Source of the DNA: Streptosporangium lutulentum
GTDB lineage: Bacteria > Actinomycetota > Actinomycetes > Streptosporangiales > Streptosporangiaceae
Reading direction: 5' to 3'
Length of the DNA stretch: 64,000 nt
Assembly (NCBI RefSeq): GCF_030811455.1
Contig: NZ_JAUSQU010000001.1
Span: forward strand, 4,836,001 to 4,900,000
Part shown: piece after piece, positions 44,265 through 53,645 of the stretch
How the letters are laid out: each line of letters begins with the position of its first letter
How positions within the stretch are numbered: the first letter of the stretch is position 1
Translations under genes and position numbers: made by a program
The notes under the pieces: model-generated
The model's database searches: none
What the model was told of the DNA's origin: nothing
Seen by the model: the letters and a program-made list of their open reading frames with translations, nothing else

Positions 44265-45077
44265 GTGAATAGGATCACCGCTAGGCGGCGGCATCCCCTC
44301 GCGAGATACGCCGTCCTGCTCTTGGCCCTGGTGACGATCGGGGGGTTCTACACCCTCGTGATCTCCCAAACGAGCGAGCGGGCCGATGCGGCCATCGCGT
44401 CCGGCAGGGCCGACGACGTCGCGGAGGGCAAGAAGCTCTTCGAGCTGAGCTGCTCCAGCTGCCACGGGCTCAACGGCGAGGGCACGAAGCAGGGCCCGAC
44501 ACTCGTCGGCGTCGGCGCGGCCGCCGTGGACTTCCAGGTCAGCAGCGGCCGTATGCCCATGGCCGGCCCCGGCCCCCAGGCGCCTCGCAAGCAGCCGGCT
44601 CCGTGGGTCAATGAGACGACCATCAGTCAGCTCGCGGCCTACGTGGAGTCCCTCGGTGGCGGCCCGACCGTCCCCACGGACGAGCAGGTCGACGCCGCGA
44701 AGGGCGACAAGGCGAGGGGCGGGGAGCTCTTCCGCGCTAACTGCATCCAGTGCCACAACTTCGTCGGCGCGGGCGGCGCCCTGACCCAGGGCAAGCACGC
44801 CCCGCCGCTGCACCAGGCCACCGAGAGGCAGATCTACGAGGCCATGATCACCGGCCCGCAGGCGATGCCGGTGTTCAACGACAGCATCATCACCCCCCAG
44901 CAGAAGCGGGACATGATCGCCTACATCGTGGGCGTGCGCGACGAGCCCAACCCGGGCGGTGCGGGTCTCGGCCGCATAGGCCCGGTCACCGAGGGTCTGG
45001 TGGCCTGGATCGTGGGCATCAGCCTGCTCAGTCTGGCCGCCATCTGGATCACCGCGAAGAGGCGACAGGCCAAATGA
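44265..45077 (+). CDS. qcrC: Cytochrome bc1 complex diheme cytochrome c subunit
   Basis: The 270-residue product has an N-terminal anchor (YAVLLLALVTIGGFYTLVIS), two c-type heme sites C63-S-S-C66-H67 and C160-I-Q-C163-H164, and a C-terminal helix (LVAWIVGISLLSLAAIWI). Actinobacteria lack a soluble cytochrome c and use this diheme subunit to pass electrons from the bc1 complex straight to the aa3 oxidase. Its stop overlaps the qcrA start (ATGA). Confidence 0.95.
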   Translation: MNRITARRRHPLARYAVLLLALVTIGGFYTLVISQTSERADAAIASGRADDVAEGKKLFELSCSSCHGLNGEGTKQGPTLVGVGAAAVDFQVSSGRMPMAGPGPQAPRKQPAPWVNETTISQLAAYVESLGGGPTVPTDEQVDAAKGDKARGGELFRANCIQCHNFVGAGGALTQGKHAPPLHQATERQIYEAMITGPQAMPVFNDSIITPQQKRDMIAYIVGVRDEPNPGGAGLGRIGPVTEGLVAWIVGISLLSLAAIWITAKRRQAK

Positions 45078-46180
45078 CTGACAACAATCACGATATCGAT
45101 CAGCCCGAAGAACGCGTGCCAAGGCGCGTGATCGGCACCCCCTCGCCCGCCGCGGACACCTCCCTGCTCGGGGCCGAGGAGCCGGAGACCGGGGACGTCG
45201 TCGCCCCCGGCGTGAACCTTCAGGACGAGAAGACGGCGAAGAAGGGCGAGAAGATCGCCGCCCTCCTCTTCGTCGTCGCCTTCCTGTCGGCTCTCGGCTT
45301 CATCGTCTCCTACGTGGTGTTCCAGGTCGGTGACGTCGAGAAGACGCAGGTCTCCAACCTCGCCCTGGGCGGCACGCTCACGCTGACCCTGCTGGCGATG
45401 GCCTCGGGCATCGTGGTCTGGGTGCGGATGATCATGCCGAAGTACAGCCTGGTCCAGGAGCGCCACCCGATGGTCTCCGGCCCCGAGGCCCGCCAGTACG
45501 TCGGCGAGACCTTCCTGCAGGGTGCCGAGGAGAGCGGCATCACCAAGCGGCCGCTGCTCCGCCGCACGCTGCTGATGGCCGCCGCTCCGCTGGGCTTGGT
45601 GCCGCTGGTCGTTATGCGGGACCTCGCGCCCGGAGCCAACTACCCCAGCAAGCTCCGGCACACCGTCTGGGGAGAGAAGACCAAGGACGGCAAGCCCCTC
45701 AAGCTCCTCGTCGAGGGAACCGGCGCGCCCATCCGCGCGGCGGACTTCAACTCCCCCGGCGGCATCCTGTCGGTGGTGCCGGAGGGCTACGAGCACGACC
45801 TGAACGCCCTGGCCAAGGCCACCCTGATCCTGATCAAGTTCCGGCCGGAAGAGATCAAGTCGGGAACGAACAAGAACTGGACGCACGACGGGATCGTCGC
45901 GTACTCGAAGATCTGCACGCACGTCGGCTGCCCCGCGGCCCTCTACGAGCAGACCACGCACCACATCCTGTGCCCGTGCCACCAGTCGACCTTCGACGCC
46001 GCCGACGGCGCCAAGGTCATCTTTGGACCCGCGGCCCGGCCTTTGCCCCAGCTACCCATCGCCGTAGACGACCAGGGATTCCTCGTCGCCACGGCAGACT
46101 TCGCCGTTCCCGTCGGTCCCAGCTTCTGGGAGCGCGGCGACGCCGAGGCCGAGGTCCGTGAAAACGGAGGCCACGCGTGA
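45074..46180 (+). CDS. qcrA: Cytochrome bc1 complex Rieske iron-sulfur subunit
   Basis: The 368-residue Rieske protein has an extended acidic N terminus, three predicted transmembrane segments (typical for actinobacteria) and the 2Fe-2S motifs C281-T-H-V-G-C286 and C300-P-C302-H303-Q-S. Start ATG 45074 overlaps the qcrC stop. It transfers electrons from menaquinol to QcrC. Its last ~34 codons were copied together with qcrB, as a remnant before the second qcrB shows. Confidence 0.95.
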   Translation: MTDNNHDIDQPEERVPRRVIGTPSPAADTSLLGAEEPETGDVVAPGVNLQDEKTAKKGEKIAALLFVVAFLSALGFIVSYVVFQVGDVEKTQVSNLALGGTLTLTLLAMASGIVVWVRMIMPKYSLVQERHPMVSGPEARQYVGETFLQGAEESGITKRPLLRRTLLMAAAPLGLVPLVVMRDLAPGANYPSKLRHTVWGEKTKDGKPLKLLVEGTGAPIRAADFNSPGGILSVVPEGYEHDLNALAKATLILIKFRPEEIKSGTNKNWTHDGIVAYSKICTHVGCPAALYEQTTHHILCPCHQSTFDAADGAKVIFGPAARPLPQLPIAVDDQGFLVATADFAVPVGPSFWERGDAEAEVRENGGHA

Positions 46181-47835
46181 GCACCGGAACCGTCCCGAAG
46201 CCCATTGTGGGCCCGAGTAACTTCATCGACGAACGCATCGGCGCGGGAAACTTCCTCAAGCGCAACCTGCGGAAGGTCTTCCCTGACCACTGGTCGTTCC
46301 TGCTGGGCGAGATCGCGCTCTACTCGTTCATCATCCTGCTGCTGACCGGCACGTTCCTGACGTTCTTCTTCAAGCCCAGCATGGGCCACACTGTTTACGA
46401 GGGCTCGTACGACGCGCTCAAGGGCGTCACGATGTCCGAGGCGTACGCGTCGTCGCTGCACATCAGCTTCGACGTCCGTGGCGGCCTGCTGATGCGGCAG
46501 ATGCACCACTGGGCCGCGCTGCTGTTCGTCGCGGGCATGATGGTGCACGCGCTGCGGGTGTTCTTCACCGGCGCCTACCGCAAGCCGCGCGAGCTGAACT
46601 GGCTGATCGGCGTCCTGCTGCTCACGCTGGCGCTGCTCGAAGGCCTGACCGGCTACTCCCTGCCCGACGACCTGCTCTCCGGCGCCGGTCTGCGGATCAC
46701 CGAGGGCGTGGCGATCTCGCTGCCGCTGGTCGGCACGTGGATCACGTTCTTCCTCTTCGGCGGCGAGTATCCCGGCGAGGATGTGATCTCCCGGTTCTAC
46801 TCGCTTCACATCCTGCTCATCCCGGGCATCCTGCTGGCGCTCATCACGGCTCACATGATCTTGATGTGGGTGCAGAAGCACACGCAGATGCCGGGCAAGG
46901 ACCGCACGAACACCAACGTGGTGGGCGCCCCGTTCTACCCGGCCTTCATGGCCAAGGCCGGCGCCTACTTCATGTTCACCTTCGGCACGATCGCACTGCT
47001 GGGCACCTTCGCCCAGATCAACCCGATCTGGCTGTTCGGTCCCTACACGCCGTCGGACATCTCGGCGGGTTCGCAGCCCGACTTCTACATGGGCTTCCTC
47101 GAAGGCGCGCTCCGCCTGATGCCCGCCTGGGAGATAAACCTCTTCGGGACGGCGGGGGGCACGTTACCGCTGAACGTGCTGATCCCGGCGCTGGTCCCGA
47201 TGGGCATCATCATGACGGGCCTGGCCCTGTATCCGTTCATCGAACAGTGGGTCACCGGGGACCGCCGCGAGCACCACGTCGTGGACCGCCCCCGCAACAA
47301 CCCGCACCGCACCTCGATCGGCATGAGCGCGGTCACCTTCTACGGTGTGCTGTGGCTGCTGGGCGCCAACGACGAGATCGCCGCGTTCTTCTCGGTCTCG
47401 CTGAACTGGACGACCTACGTCGGCCGGGTCCTGGTCTTCGTGGGCCCGGCGGTGGTGTACGCCATCACCTACCGGGTCTGCCTGGGCCTGCAGCGCAGTG
47501 ACGCGGCCATCATCGGCCACGGCGTGGAATCCGGTGTGATCAAGCGTCTGCCCAGCGGCGAGTACATCGAGGTGCACGTCCCGCCGAACCCGGGCATCGA
47601 GGCCCACATGCGGGGCAAGGAGTCGATCCCGATCATCGCCGGAGCCGACGGCGACAGCGACGGCGACGACATCCCCTCGAAGGAGATGCGCCACCCGCTC
47701 GGCAAGGTCCGCGCCAAGCTGAGCAAGGCCTACGGCGGCGAGAAGATCGCGCTCGTCGACGACCACGGCCATGGTCACGAGGAGCACGCGGCCGTGGGCC
47801 CGGGCGAAGACGAAAAGTCTCACCTGACCCACTGA
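46177..47835 (+). CDS. qcrB: Cytochrome bc1 complex cytochrome b subunit (copy 1)
   Basis: The 552-residue cytochrome b has an RQMHHWAALLFVAGMMVHALRVFFTG segment with heme-ligand histidines, GYSLPDDLLSGAGLRI (Q-site), PDFYMGFLEGALRLMPAWEI in place of the classical PEWY, and a long hydrophilic C-terminal tail with EKIALVDDHGHGHEEHAA. It overlaps the qcrA stop. It is the main quinol-oxidising subunit and the target of QcrB inhibitors in mycobacteria. A tandem paralogue follows. Confidence 0.95.
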   Translation: MSTGTVPKPIVGPSNFIDERIGAGNFLKRNLRKVFPDHWSFLLGEIALYSFIILLLTGTFLTFFFKPSMGHTVYEGSYDALKGVTMSEAYASSLHISFDVRGGLLMRQMHHWAALLFVAGMMVHALRVFFTGAYRKPRELNWLIGVLLLTLALLEGLTGYSLPDDLLSGAGLRITEGVAISLPLVGTWITFFLFGGEYPGEDVISRFYSLHILLIPGILLALITAHMILMWVQKHTQMPGKDRTNTNVVGAPFYPAFMAKAGAYFMFTFGTIALLGTFAQINPIWLFGPYTPSDISAGSQPDFYMGFLEGALRLMPAWEINLFGTAGGTLPLNVLIPALVPMGIIMTGLALYPFIEQWVTGDRREHHVVDRPRNNPHRTSIGMSAVTFYGVLWLLGANDEIAAFFSVSLNWTTYVGRVLVFVGPAVVYAITYRVCLGLQRSDAAIIGHGVESGVIKRLPSGEYIEVHVPPNPGIEAHMRGKESIPIIAGADGDSDGDDIPSKEMRHPLGKVRAKLSKAYGGEKIALVDDHGHGHEEHAAVGPGEDEKSHLTH

Positions 47836-47857
47836 CCGATCACCGCTGACGCCACAG

Positions 47858-47893
47858 TCGAGGCCCGGACACCGCACGGTGTCCGGGCCTCGA
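47858..47893 (+). terminator. Strong hairpin after qcrB copy 1
   Basis: A perfect 17-base inverted repeat with a CA loop (arms 47858-47874 and 47877-47893), TCGAGGCCCGGACACCG against its complement, beginning 22 bases after the stop. A short GCTTTCC follows. It should end the ctaE-qcrCAB transcript and so separate the second qcrB. Confidence 0.85.
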
Positions 47894-48064
47894 TGCTTTC
47901 CGGGGCCGGGCTCCTCCACCCGGTCTCGCCCCTGACGCCCTCCCGGGGCCGGGCGCCCCGCCCGGCCCACCCGACGCGGGTTCCGCCCGGTCCCGGCCCC
48001 GCGGGGCTTCCCGTCCGTCCGGCGGAGCGACACCGTGATCGACCCCGGCCCGACACCCCCCCGT

Positions 48065-48094
48065 TTGGCATGGCTACTCACCGTCATGGATAAT
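48065..48094 (+). promoter_or_regulatory. Promoter-like sequence before the second qcrB
   Basis: TTGGCA (48065-48070), 18-base spacer, GATAAT (48089-48094): a good sigma70-type match (5 of 6 at -10). It is 127 bases before the second qcrB start, in the otherwise non-coding segment between the terminator and the qcrA remnant. Confidence 0.55.
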
Positions 48095-48120
48095 TGGGAC
48101 ATACCGCGTAGTCACGGCAG

Positions 48121-48225
48121 ACATACGGCGTTGCCAGGACAAACTTCGCCGCGATTGTCAGCCCCAGCCACTGGGAGCGTGGCGACACCGAGGCCGAGGT
48201 CCGCGAGAACGGAGGCCGCGCATGA
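48121..48225 (+). pseudogene. qcrA: 3' remnant of qcrA before the second qcrB
   Basis: Read in the frame that ends at TGA 48223, these ~34 codons encode a peptide ending SPSHWERGDTEAEVRENGGRA, almost identical to the QcrA C terminus (GPSFWERGDAEAEVRENGGHA). An in-frame TAG lies about 14 bases upstream (48107-48109), and no start is present, so it is a fragment. The TGA overlaps the second qcrB ATG exactly as at the real qcrA-qcrB junction, so the junction was copied whole. Confidence 0.85.
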
Positions 48226-49883
48226 GCGTCGGACCCGTCCCGAAGCCCGTTGCGGGCGTGAGCAACTTCGTCGACGAACGCATCGGCGCCGCGAACTTCT
48301 TCAAACGCAACCTGCGGAAGATCTTCCCTGACCACTGGTCGTTCCTGCTGGGCGAGATCGCGCTCTACTCGTTCATCATCCTGCTGCTGACCGGCACGTT
48401 CCTGACGTTCTTCTTCAAGCCCAGCATGGGTGAGGTCGTCTACAACGGCTCCTACCAGCCGCTCCAGGGCGTCACGATGTCCGAGGCGTACGCGTCGTCG
48501 CTGAACATCAGCTTCGACGTCCGCGGTGGCCTGCTGATGCGGCAGATGCACCACTGGGCCGCGCTGCTGTTCGTCGCCGGCCTCATGGTGCACGCGCTGC
48601 GGGTGTTCTTCACCGGCGCCTACCGCAAGCCGCGCGAGCTGAACTGGCTGATCGGCGTCGCCCTGTTCACGCTGGCCCTGTTCGAGGGCCTGACCGGCTA
48701 CTCCCTGCCCGACGACCTGCTCTCCGGCGCCGGCCTGCGGATCACCGAGGGCGTGGCGATCTCGCTGCCGCTGGTCGGCACGTGGATCACGTTCTTCCTG
48801 TTCGGCGGCCAGTATCCCGGCGAGGACGTGGTCTCCCGGTTCTACTCGATCCACATCCTGCTCATCCCGGGCATCCTGCTGGCGCTCATCACGGCTCACC
48901 TCATCTTGATGTGGGTGCAGAAGCACACGCAGATGCCGGGCAAGGGCCGCACGAACACGAACGTGGTGGGCGCCCCGTTCTACCCGGCCTTCATGGCCAA
49001 GTCCGGGGCCTACTTCATGTTCACCTTCGGTGTGATCGCGTTGCTGGGCACCTTCGCCCAGATCAACCCGATCTGGCTGTTCGGTCCCTACACGCCGTCG
49101 GACATCTCGGCGGGTTCGCAGCCCGACTTCTACATGGGCTTCCTCGAGGGTTCGCTCCGCCTGATGCCCGCCTGGGAGATCAACTTCCTGGGCTTCACCC
49201 TGCCGATGAGTGTGCTGATCCCGGCACTCGTGCCGCTGGGCATCGTCATCACGGGCATGGTCATGTATCCGTTCGCCGAGCAGTGGATCACCGGGGACCG
49301 CCGCGAGCACCATGTCGCGGACCGCCCCCGCAACAACCCGCACCGCACCGCGATCGGCATGACCGCCGTCACGTTCTACGGCCTGCTGTGGCTGATGGGC
49401 GCCAACGACGAGATCGCCGCGTTCTTCGAGGTCTCGCTGAACCTGACGACCTACGTCGGCCGAGTCCTGATCTTCCTGGGCCCGGCGCTGGCGTACTTCA
49501 TCACCTACCGGTTCTGCCTGGGTCTGCAGCGCAGAGACGCGGCCACCGTCGGCCACGGCGTGGAGACAGGTGTGATCAAGCGTCTGCCCAACGGCAAGTA
49601 CATCGAGGTGCACGCCTCGCCGAACCCGGACATCGAGGCTCACATACGGGACAAGAAGCCGGTTCCGATCATCGCCGGAGCCGACGGCGAAACCGACGGC
49701 GACGGCATCCCCTCGAAGGAGATGCGCCGCCCGCTCGGCAAGCTTCACCACAAGATTCACCTCAAGCTGAGCAGGGCATACGGCGGCGAGAAGGTCGCGC
49801 TCGTCGAGAGCCACGGCGAGGACCGGGAGGAGCACGCGGCGGTCGGCCCCGGCGAGGACGACAAGCCCTCACCGGCCCGCTGA
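48222..49883 (+). CDS. Second cytochrome b paralogue (qcrB copy 2)
   Basis: The 553-residue paralogue of QcrB matches copy 1 over its whole length, with four of five or more residues the same by eye. Heme histidines (QMHHWAALL), Q-site GYSLPDDLLSGAGLRI and PDFYMGFLEGSLRLMPAWEI are intact, so it should be functional. Differences cluster at the N terminus, in the loop EVVYNGSYQPLQG (against HTVYEGSYDALKG), around FLGFTLPMSVL (against FGTAGGTLPLNVL) and in the tail. It has no qcrC or qcrA of its own. A separate terminator and promoter-like sequence suggest independent expression. Confidence 0.92.
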   Translation: MSVGPVPKPVAGVSNFVDERIGAANFFKRNLRKIFPDHWSFLLGEIALYSFIILLLTGTFLTFFFKPSMGEVVYNGSYQPLQGVTMSEAYASSLNISFDVRGGLLMRQMHHWAALLFVAGLMVHALRVFFTGAYRKPRELNWLIGVALFTLALFEGLTGYSLPDDLLSGAGLRITEGVAISLPLVGTWITFFLFGGQYPGEDVVSRFYSIHILLIPGILLALITAHLILMWVQKHTQMPGKGRTNTNVVGAPFYPAFMAKSGAYFMFTFGVIALLGTFAQINPIWLFGPYTPSDISAGSQPDFYMGFLEGSLRLMPAWEINFLGFTLPMSVLIPALVPLGIVITGMVMYPFAEQWITGDRREHHVADRPRNNPHRTAIGMTAVTFYGLLWLMGANDEIAAFFEVSLNLTTYVGRVLIFLGPALAYFITYRFCLGLQRRDAATVGHGVETGVIKRLPNGKYIEVHASPNPDIEAHIRDKKPVPIIAGADGETDGDGIPSKEMRRPLGKLHHKIHLKLSRAYGGEKVALVESHGEDREEHAAVGPGEDDKPSPAR

Positions 49884-49950
49884 CCGATCACCGCCGAATC
49901 CGACGGATCACCGCCGAATCGCGGCCGGGTCACCGGCACCACGGTCAGAC

Positions 49951-50150
49951 CCGGCCGCTCGGAGAACACCCCGGCCGGACCCGACGACTCGGGGAAAACC
50001 CCGGCCGGACCCCGCCGCTCGGAGAACACCCCAGCCGGACCCGACGACTCAGGGAACACGGCCGGCCCCCGCCGCTCACAGAGCAATCCCGGCCGGACCC
50101 GACGACTCAGAGAACACCCCGGCCGGACCCGACGGCCCGGAGAGCACCGC
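49951..50150. repeat. Imperfect 30-base minisatellite, about seven units
   Basis: Units of about 30 bases start CCGGCCGGACCC and end GAGAACACC (for example at 49971, 50001, 50099 and 50119), with alternating GACGACTC and CGCCGCTC variants. One unit is 28 bases. It lies between the second qcrB and the L,D-transpeptidase gene on the other strand, with a shorter direct repeat ATCACCGCCGAATC just before it. Frames through it encode collagen-like or SGPAGVF-type peptides, but no start or ribosome site supports translation. Confidence 0.75.
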
Positions 50151-50218
50151 GGCCGTCCGGCCGTCCGGAAGAACGCGCCACCCGGTCGCCGGGGAGCGCC
50201 ACGCTCACACCTGGGCGC

Positions 50219-51436
50219 TCAGGCCTTCTCGGTGGTGAAGTGCTTGACGCTGCTCCACTTGAGCCACTCTTTCCAGTTCTCCTGCCAGTGGCCCCAGCCG
50301 TTGGTGGGCTCCAGCTCGCGAGGCGAGCCGGTGATGATGATCGGGTCCCCGATCAGAGTGTTGTCGATGAACCACTTGGCGTTGGAGGGGCTGACGTTGA
50401 CGCAGCCGTGGCTGACGTTGGAGTAGCCCTGGGACCCGACCGACCACGGGGCGCTGTGGATGTACTCACCGCTGTTGGAGATGCGGACGGTGTTGTAGAC
50501 GGTCATCTGGTAGTAGCCGGCCGAACCGGGCCCGATGCCGGGGGAGGTCATGATGGTGACCGGCTCGCGGGACATGGCCAGGTGCACGCCACTGGTCGTG
50601 TGGTACTTCCAGACGCCGCCCTGGCCCGCGCTCATGGGGATCCGGCGGATCGCCTTGCCGTTGCGCTTGACGGTGAGCTGGTGGGAGTTGGTGCTGCCCC
50701 GGGTGATCTGGGAGCGGCCGACCTTGAACTCGATGCTCTGGTTCTGCTTGCCGTACAGGCCCTTGCCGCCGCGCACCCCCGCGAGACGGGCCTCGACGCG
50801 GACCTTGGTGTGGGCCGGCCAGAAGTGCTTGGGGCGGAAGTGCACGGTCTTGTCGTCGAACCAGTGCCACGCCCCGAGGACCGGCTTGGAGGCGTTGATC
50901 AGCAGGTTCCGCTCGATGGAGACGCGGTCGGTGACGTCCTTGTCGAAAGTGATCATCACCGGCATGCCGACGCCGACGGTCGTACCGGTCGTGTCCTTGC
51001 TCGGCATGAGGCTCTCGATCGCGAAGGTCTCGCTTCCCTTGACTGTGGAGAAGGAGGTGGTCTTCTTCGTCACCGCGCCCGCCGGGTTCACCGCCGTCAC
51101 GGTGACCTCGTAGGAGGCCCCTGGAGCCGCTGTGCCACGACTGCGCCACTGGGTACCGTCACCGCTCAGCACGCCCTTCAGCGAGCCCTGAGCGCCCTTG
51201 ACGGCCCTCACGACGACATCCTTCAGGGTGCCGCCCTCCGCGGCGACCAGGACGGTCGTGTCCGTCGGCACGTCGCGCGCCTTGTCGAGGGGGGCGACGG
51301 CCACGGCGGCGCCGGCATGTTGCGGAACGGCCCCCGCGTCGTCGTTCTTTACGGCTGTGGTCGATGAACACGAGGTCGCCAGCACCAGGACCAGCAATCC
51401 CGTCCCCTGAATCGAACCACGGATCGCGTGCCCCAC
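50219..51436 (-). CDS. L,D-transpeptidase lipoprotein
   Basis: The 405-residue product has a signal peptide with a lipobox-like LATSC, two Ig-like domains (about 45-240) and a C-terminal YkuD domain with HSAPWSVGSQGYSNVSHGCVNVSPSNAKW (catalytic SHGCVN). It makes 3-3 peptide cross-links in peptidoglycan. GTG 51436 has GGGGAG 5 bases upstream. The Ig-like/YkuD architecture is that of LdtMt2-type enzymes. Confidence 0.92.
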   Translation of the reverse strand: MGHAIRGSIQGTGLLVLVLATSCSSTTAVKNDDAGAVPQHAGAAVAVAPLDKARDVPTDTTVLVAAEGGTLKDVVVRAVKGAQGSLKGVLSGDGTQWRSRGTAAPGASYEVTVTAVNPAGAVTKKTTSFSTVKGSETFAIESLMPSKDTTGTTVGVGMPVMITFDKDVTDRVSIERNLLINASKPVLGAWHWFDDKTVHFRPKHFWPAHTKVRVEARLAGVRGGKGLYGKQNQSIEFKVGRSQITRGSTNSHQLTVKRNGKAIRRIPMSAGQGGVWKYHTTSGVHLAMSREPVTIMTSPGIGPGSAGYYQMTVYNTVRISNSGEYIHSAPWSVGSQGYSNVSHGCVNVSPSNAKWFIDNTLIGDPIIITGSPRELEPTNGWGHWQENWKEWLKWSSVKHFTTEKA

Positions 51437-51540
51437 TTGAACTCCCCTGTCCAGAACTGATCTGCCTCATCCTGTTATTACCCGGAGTAAGCGATTGACC
51501 ACATAAGACATCCAGCCAGAGGTGCTAATAAAAACCAAAA

Positions 51541-51571
51541 AGCGGACCATGGAACTTTTCCATGGTCCGCT
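51541..51571 (-). terminator. Terminator of the ctaCDF operon
   Basis: A 14-base perfect inverted repeat (AGCGGACCATGGAA arms, three-base loop) 20 bases past the ctaF stop, followed on the minus strand by TTTTTGGTTTTTATT. A classical intrinsic terminator, unusual in such a GC-rich genome. Confidence 0.85.
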
Positions 51572-51591
51572 CTTCGGTGAAGCGCGTGGGA

Positions 51592-51987
51592 TCAGTGCGA
51601 GAAGTGACCCCTGTAGTACTCGAAGACGAATCCGATCATGGTCATGATGACCGCGAAAACGCCGATCAGGAACAGCCACCAGCCGATGACGAGGCCGACC
51701 GCGGTGAGCGAGACCGCCAGGCAGACGAAGAGCGGCCACCAGCTGTGCGGGCTGAAGAAGCCGAGCTCCCCGGCGCCCTCGCTGATCTCACCCTGCTTGT
51801 TGTCCTCCGGCTGATCGCCGATGCGGCGGGCCGTGTACATCAGGTAGTAGCCGATCATGAAGGCGAAGCCCACCGAGATGGCCATCGCCGTCGTGCCGAC
51901 CGGCTCCTTCGACCAGTACCAGTAGACGACGTCCACGGCGGCGAAGAAAATGCCGCAGAGGATGAACAACCAGCCCTGGACCTTCAT
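51592..51987 (-). CDS. ctaF: Cytochrome c oxidase subunit IV
   Basis: The 131-residue membrane protein has four predicted helices ([77 protein letters not shown]) and a short loop with [13 protein letters not shown], the actinobacterial CtaF pattern. It overlaps the ctaD stop (ATGA). It stabilises the aa3 oxidase. Confidence 0.93.
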   Translation of the reverse strand: MKVQGWLFILCGIFFAAVDVVYWYWSKEPVGTTAMAISVGFAFMIGYYLMYTARRIGDQPEDNKQGEISEGAGELGFFSPHSWWPLFVCLAVSLTAVGLVIGWWLFLIGVFAVIMTMIGFVFEYYRGHFSH

Positions 51988-53645
51988 CGGGTCTCCTCCA
52001 GCTCACGTGTGGCCGAGACGTGGGGGTACTTCAGGTCGAACGCAGGACGCTCGGACCGGATCTGCGGAAGCGAGGTGAAGTTGTGCCTCGGCGGCGGGCA
52101 GGAGGTCGCCCACTCCAGCGAGTTGCCGAAGCCCCAGGGGTCGTCCACGGTCACCTGCGGAGCGGTCTTGTGGGTCTTCCAGACGTTGTACAGGAACGGC
52201 AGCGTGGAGGCGCCGAGCAGGAACGCGCCGACCGAGGAGATCATGTTCAGGTTGGTGAAGCCGTCGAGCGGGCTGTAGTTCGCGTACCGGCGCGGGAAGC
52301 CCTCGGCGCCCAGCCAGTGCTGGACCAGGAAGGTGGTGTGGAAGCCGACGAACAGCGTCCAGAAGTGCACCTTGCCCAGGCGGTCGTTCAGCATCTTGCC
52401 GGTGAACTTGGGCCACCAGAAGTAGAAGCCCGAGAACATCGCGAACACCACGGTGCCGAAGACCACGTAGTGGAAGTGGGCGACGACGAAGTAGGAGTCG
52501 GACACCTGGAAGTCCAGCGGCGGCGAGGCCAGGATGACGCCGGTCAGACCGCCGAACAGGAAGGTGATCAGGAATCCGATGGCGAACAGCATCGGCGTCT
52601 CGAAGGACAGATGCCCTCGCCACATGGTTCCGACCCAGTTGAAGAACTTCACGCCGGTCGGAACCGCGATCAAGAACGTCATGAAGGAGAAGAACGGCAG
52701 TAGCACCTGTCCGGTCGCGAACATGTGGTGCGCCCACACCGTGATCGACAGACCGGCGATGGTGATGGTCGCGCCGACCAGGCCGATGTAGCCGAACAGC
52801 GGCTTGCGGCTGAAGACCGGCAGGACCTCGGTGATGATCCCGAAGAACGGCAGCGCGATGATGTAGACCTCGGGATGGCCGAAGAACCAGAACAGGTGTT
52901 GCCAGAGCAGCGCACCGCCGGTATTCGAGTCGAAGATGTGCGTGCCCAGCTTGCGGTCGGACTCCAGGGCGAGCAGCGCGGCGGCGAGCACCGGGAAGGC
53001 CATCAGCACCAGGATCGCGGTGAGCAGGACGTTCCAGGTGAAGAGCGGCAGCCGGAACATGGTCATGCCGGGCGCGCGCATGCAGATGATCGTGGTGATG
53101 AAGTTGACCGCACCGAGGATCGTGCCCAGACCGCTGATGGTCAGGCCGACGAACCACAGGTCACCGCCGAGACCGGGCGAGGTGATCGCGTTCGACAGCG
53201 GGGTGTACGCCGTCCAGCCGAAGCTGGCCGCGCCGCCAGGGGTAAGGAAACCCGACAGGGCGATGAGGCTGCCGAAGGTGAAGAGCCAGTAACTGACCAT
53301 GTTCAGACGCGGGAAGGCGACGTCCGGCGCGCCGATCTGCAGCGGCATGAGCTCGTTGGCGAACCCCGCGAACAGCGGCGTCGCGAACATGAGCAGCATG
53401 ATCGTGCCGTGCATGGTGAACAGCTGGTTGAACTGCTCGTTGCTCGTGATCTGCAGGCCCGGCTGAGCCAGCTCCGCTCGCATGATCAGCGCCATGACGC
53501 CGCCGATCAGGAAGAAGATGAACGAGGTGATCAGATAGAGATGTCCGATGATCTTGTGATCGGTGGACGACGCCCACTTCGTGATGATGGAGCCCTTGCG
53601 GGTCACCACCGGCGCGAGGGCGACAGGTTCGTTAAGTGCGGTCAT
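51984..53645 (-). CDS. ctaD: Cytochrome c oxidase subunit I
   Basis: The 553-residue heme-copper oxidase has [22 protein letters not shown] (heme a), [22 protein letters not shown] (CuB His-Tyr), WAHHMF (CuB), and [19 protein letters not shown] (heme a and a3). It contains the oxygen-reducing site. It overlaps both ctaC upstream and ctaF downstream by 4 bases. Confidence 0.96.
   Translation of the reverse strand: MTALNEPVALAPVVTRKGSIITKWASSTDHKIIGHLYLITSFIFFLIGGVMALIMRAELAQPGLQITSNEQFNQLFTMHGTIMLLMFATPLFAGFANELMPLQIGAPDVAFPRLNMVSYWLFTFGSLIALSGFLTPGGAASFGWTAYTPLSNAITSPGLGGDLWFVGLTISGLGTILGAVNFITTIICMRAPGMTMFRLPLFTWNVLLTAILVLMAFPVLAAALLALESDRKLGTHIFDSNTGGALLWQHLFWFFGHPEVYIIALPFFGIITEVLPVFSRKPLFGYIGLVGATITIAGLSITVWAHHMFATGQVLLPFFSFMTFLIAVPTGVKFFNWVGTMWRGHLSFETPMLFAIGFLITFLFGGLTGVILASPPLDFQVSDSYFVVAHFHYVVFGTVVFAMFSGFYFWWPKFTGKMLNDRLGKVHFWTLFVGFHTTFLVQHWLGAEGFPRRYANYSPLDGFTNLNMISSVGAFLLGASTLPFLYNVWKTHKTAPQVTVDDPWGFGNSLEWATSCPPPRHNFTSLPQIRSERPAFDLKYPHVSATRELEETR

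Noticed and set aside
49757..50086. 109-residue minus-strand ORF with SGPAGVF repeats
   Set aside because: Created by the minisatellite; overlaps qcrB copy 2 and has no ribosome site.
48782..51367. 861-residue plus-strand frame spanning qcrB copy 2, the minisatellite and the antisense of the transpeptidase
   Set aside because: A run-on open frame in GC-rich DNA; the annotated genes have motifs and ribosome sites.
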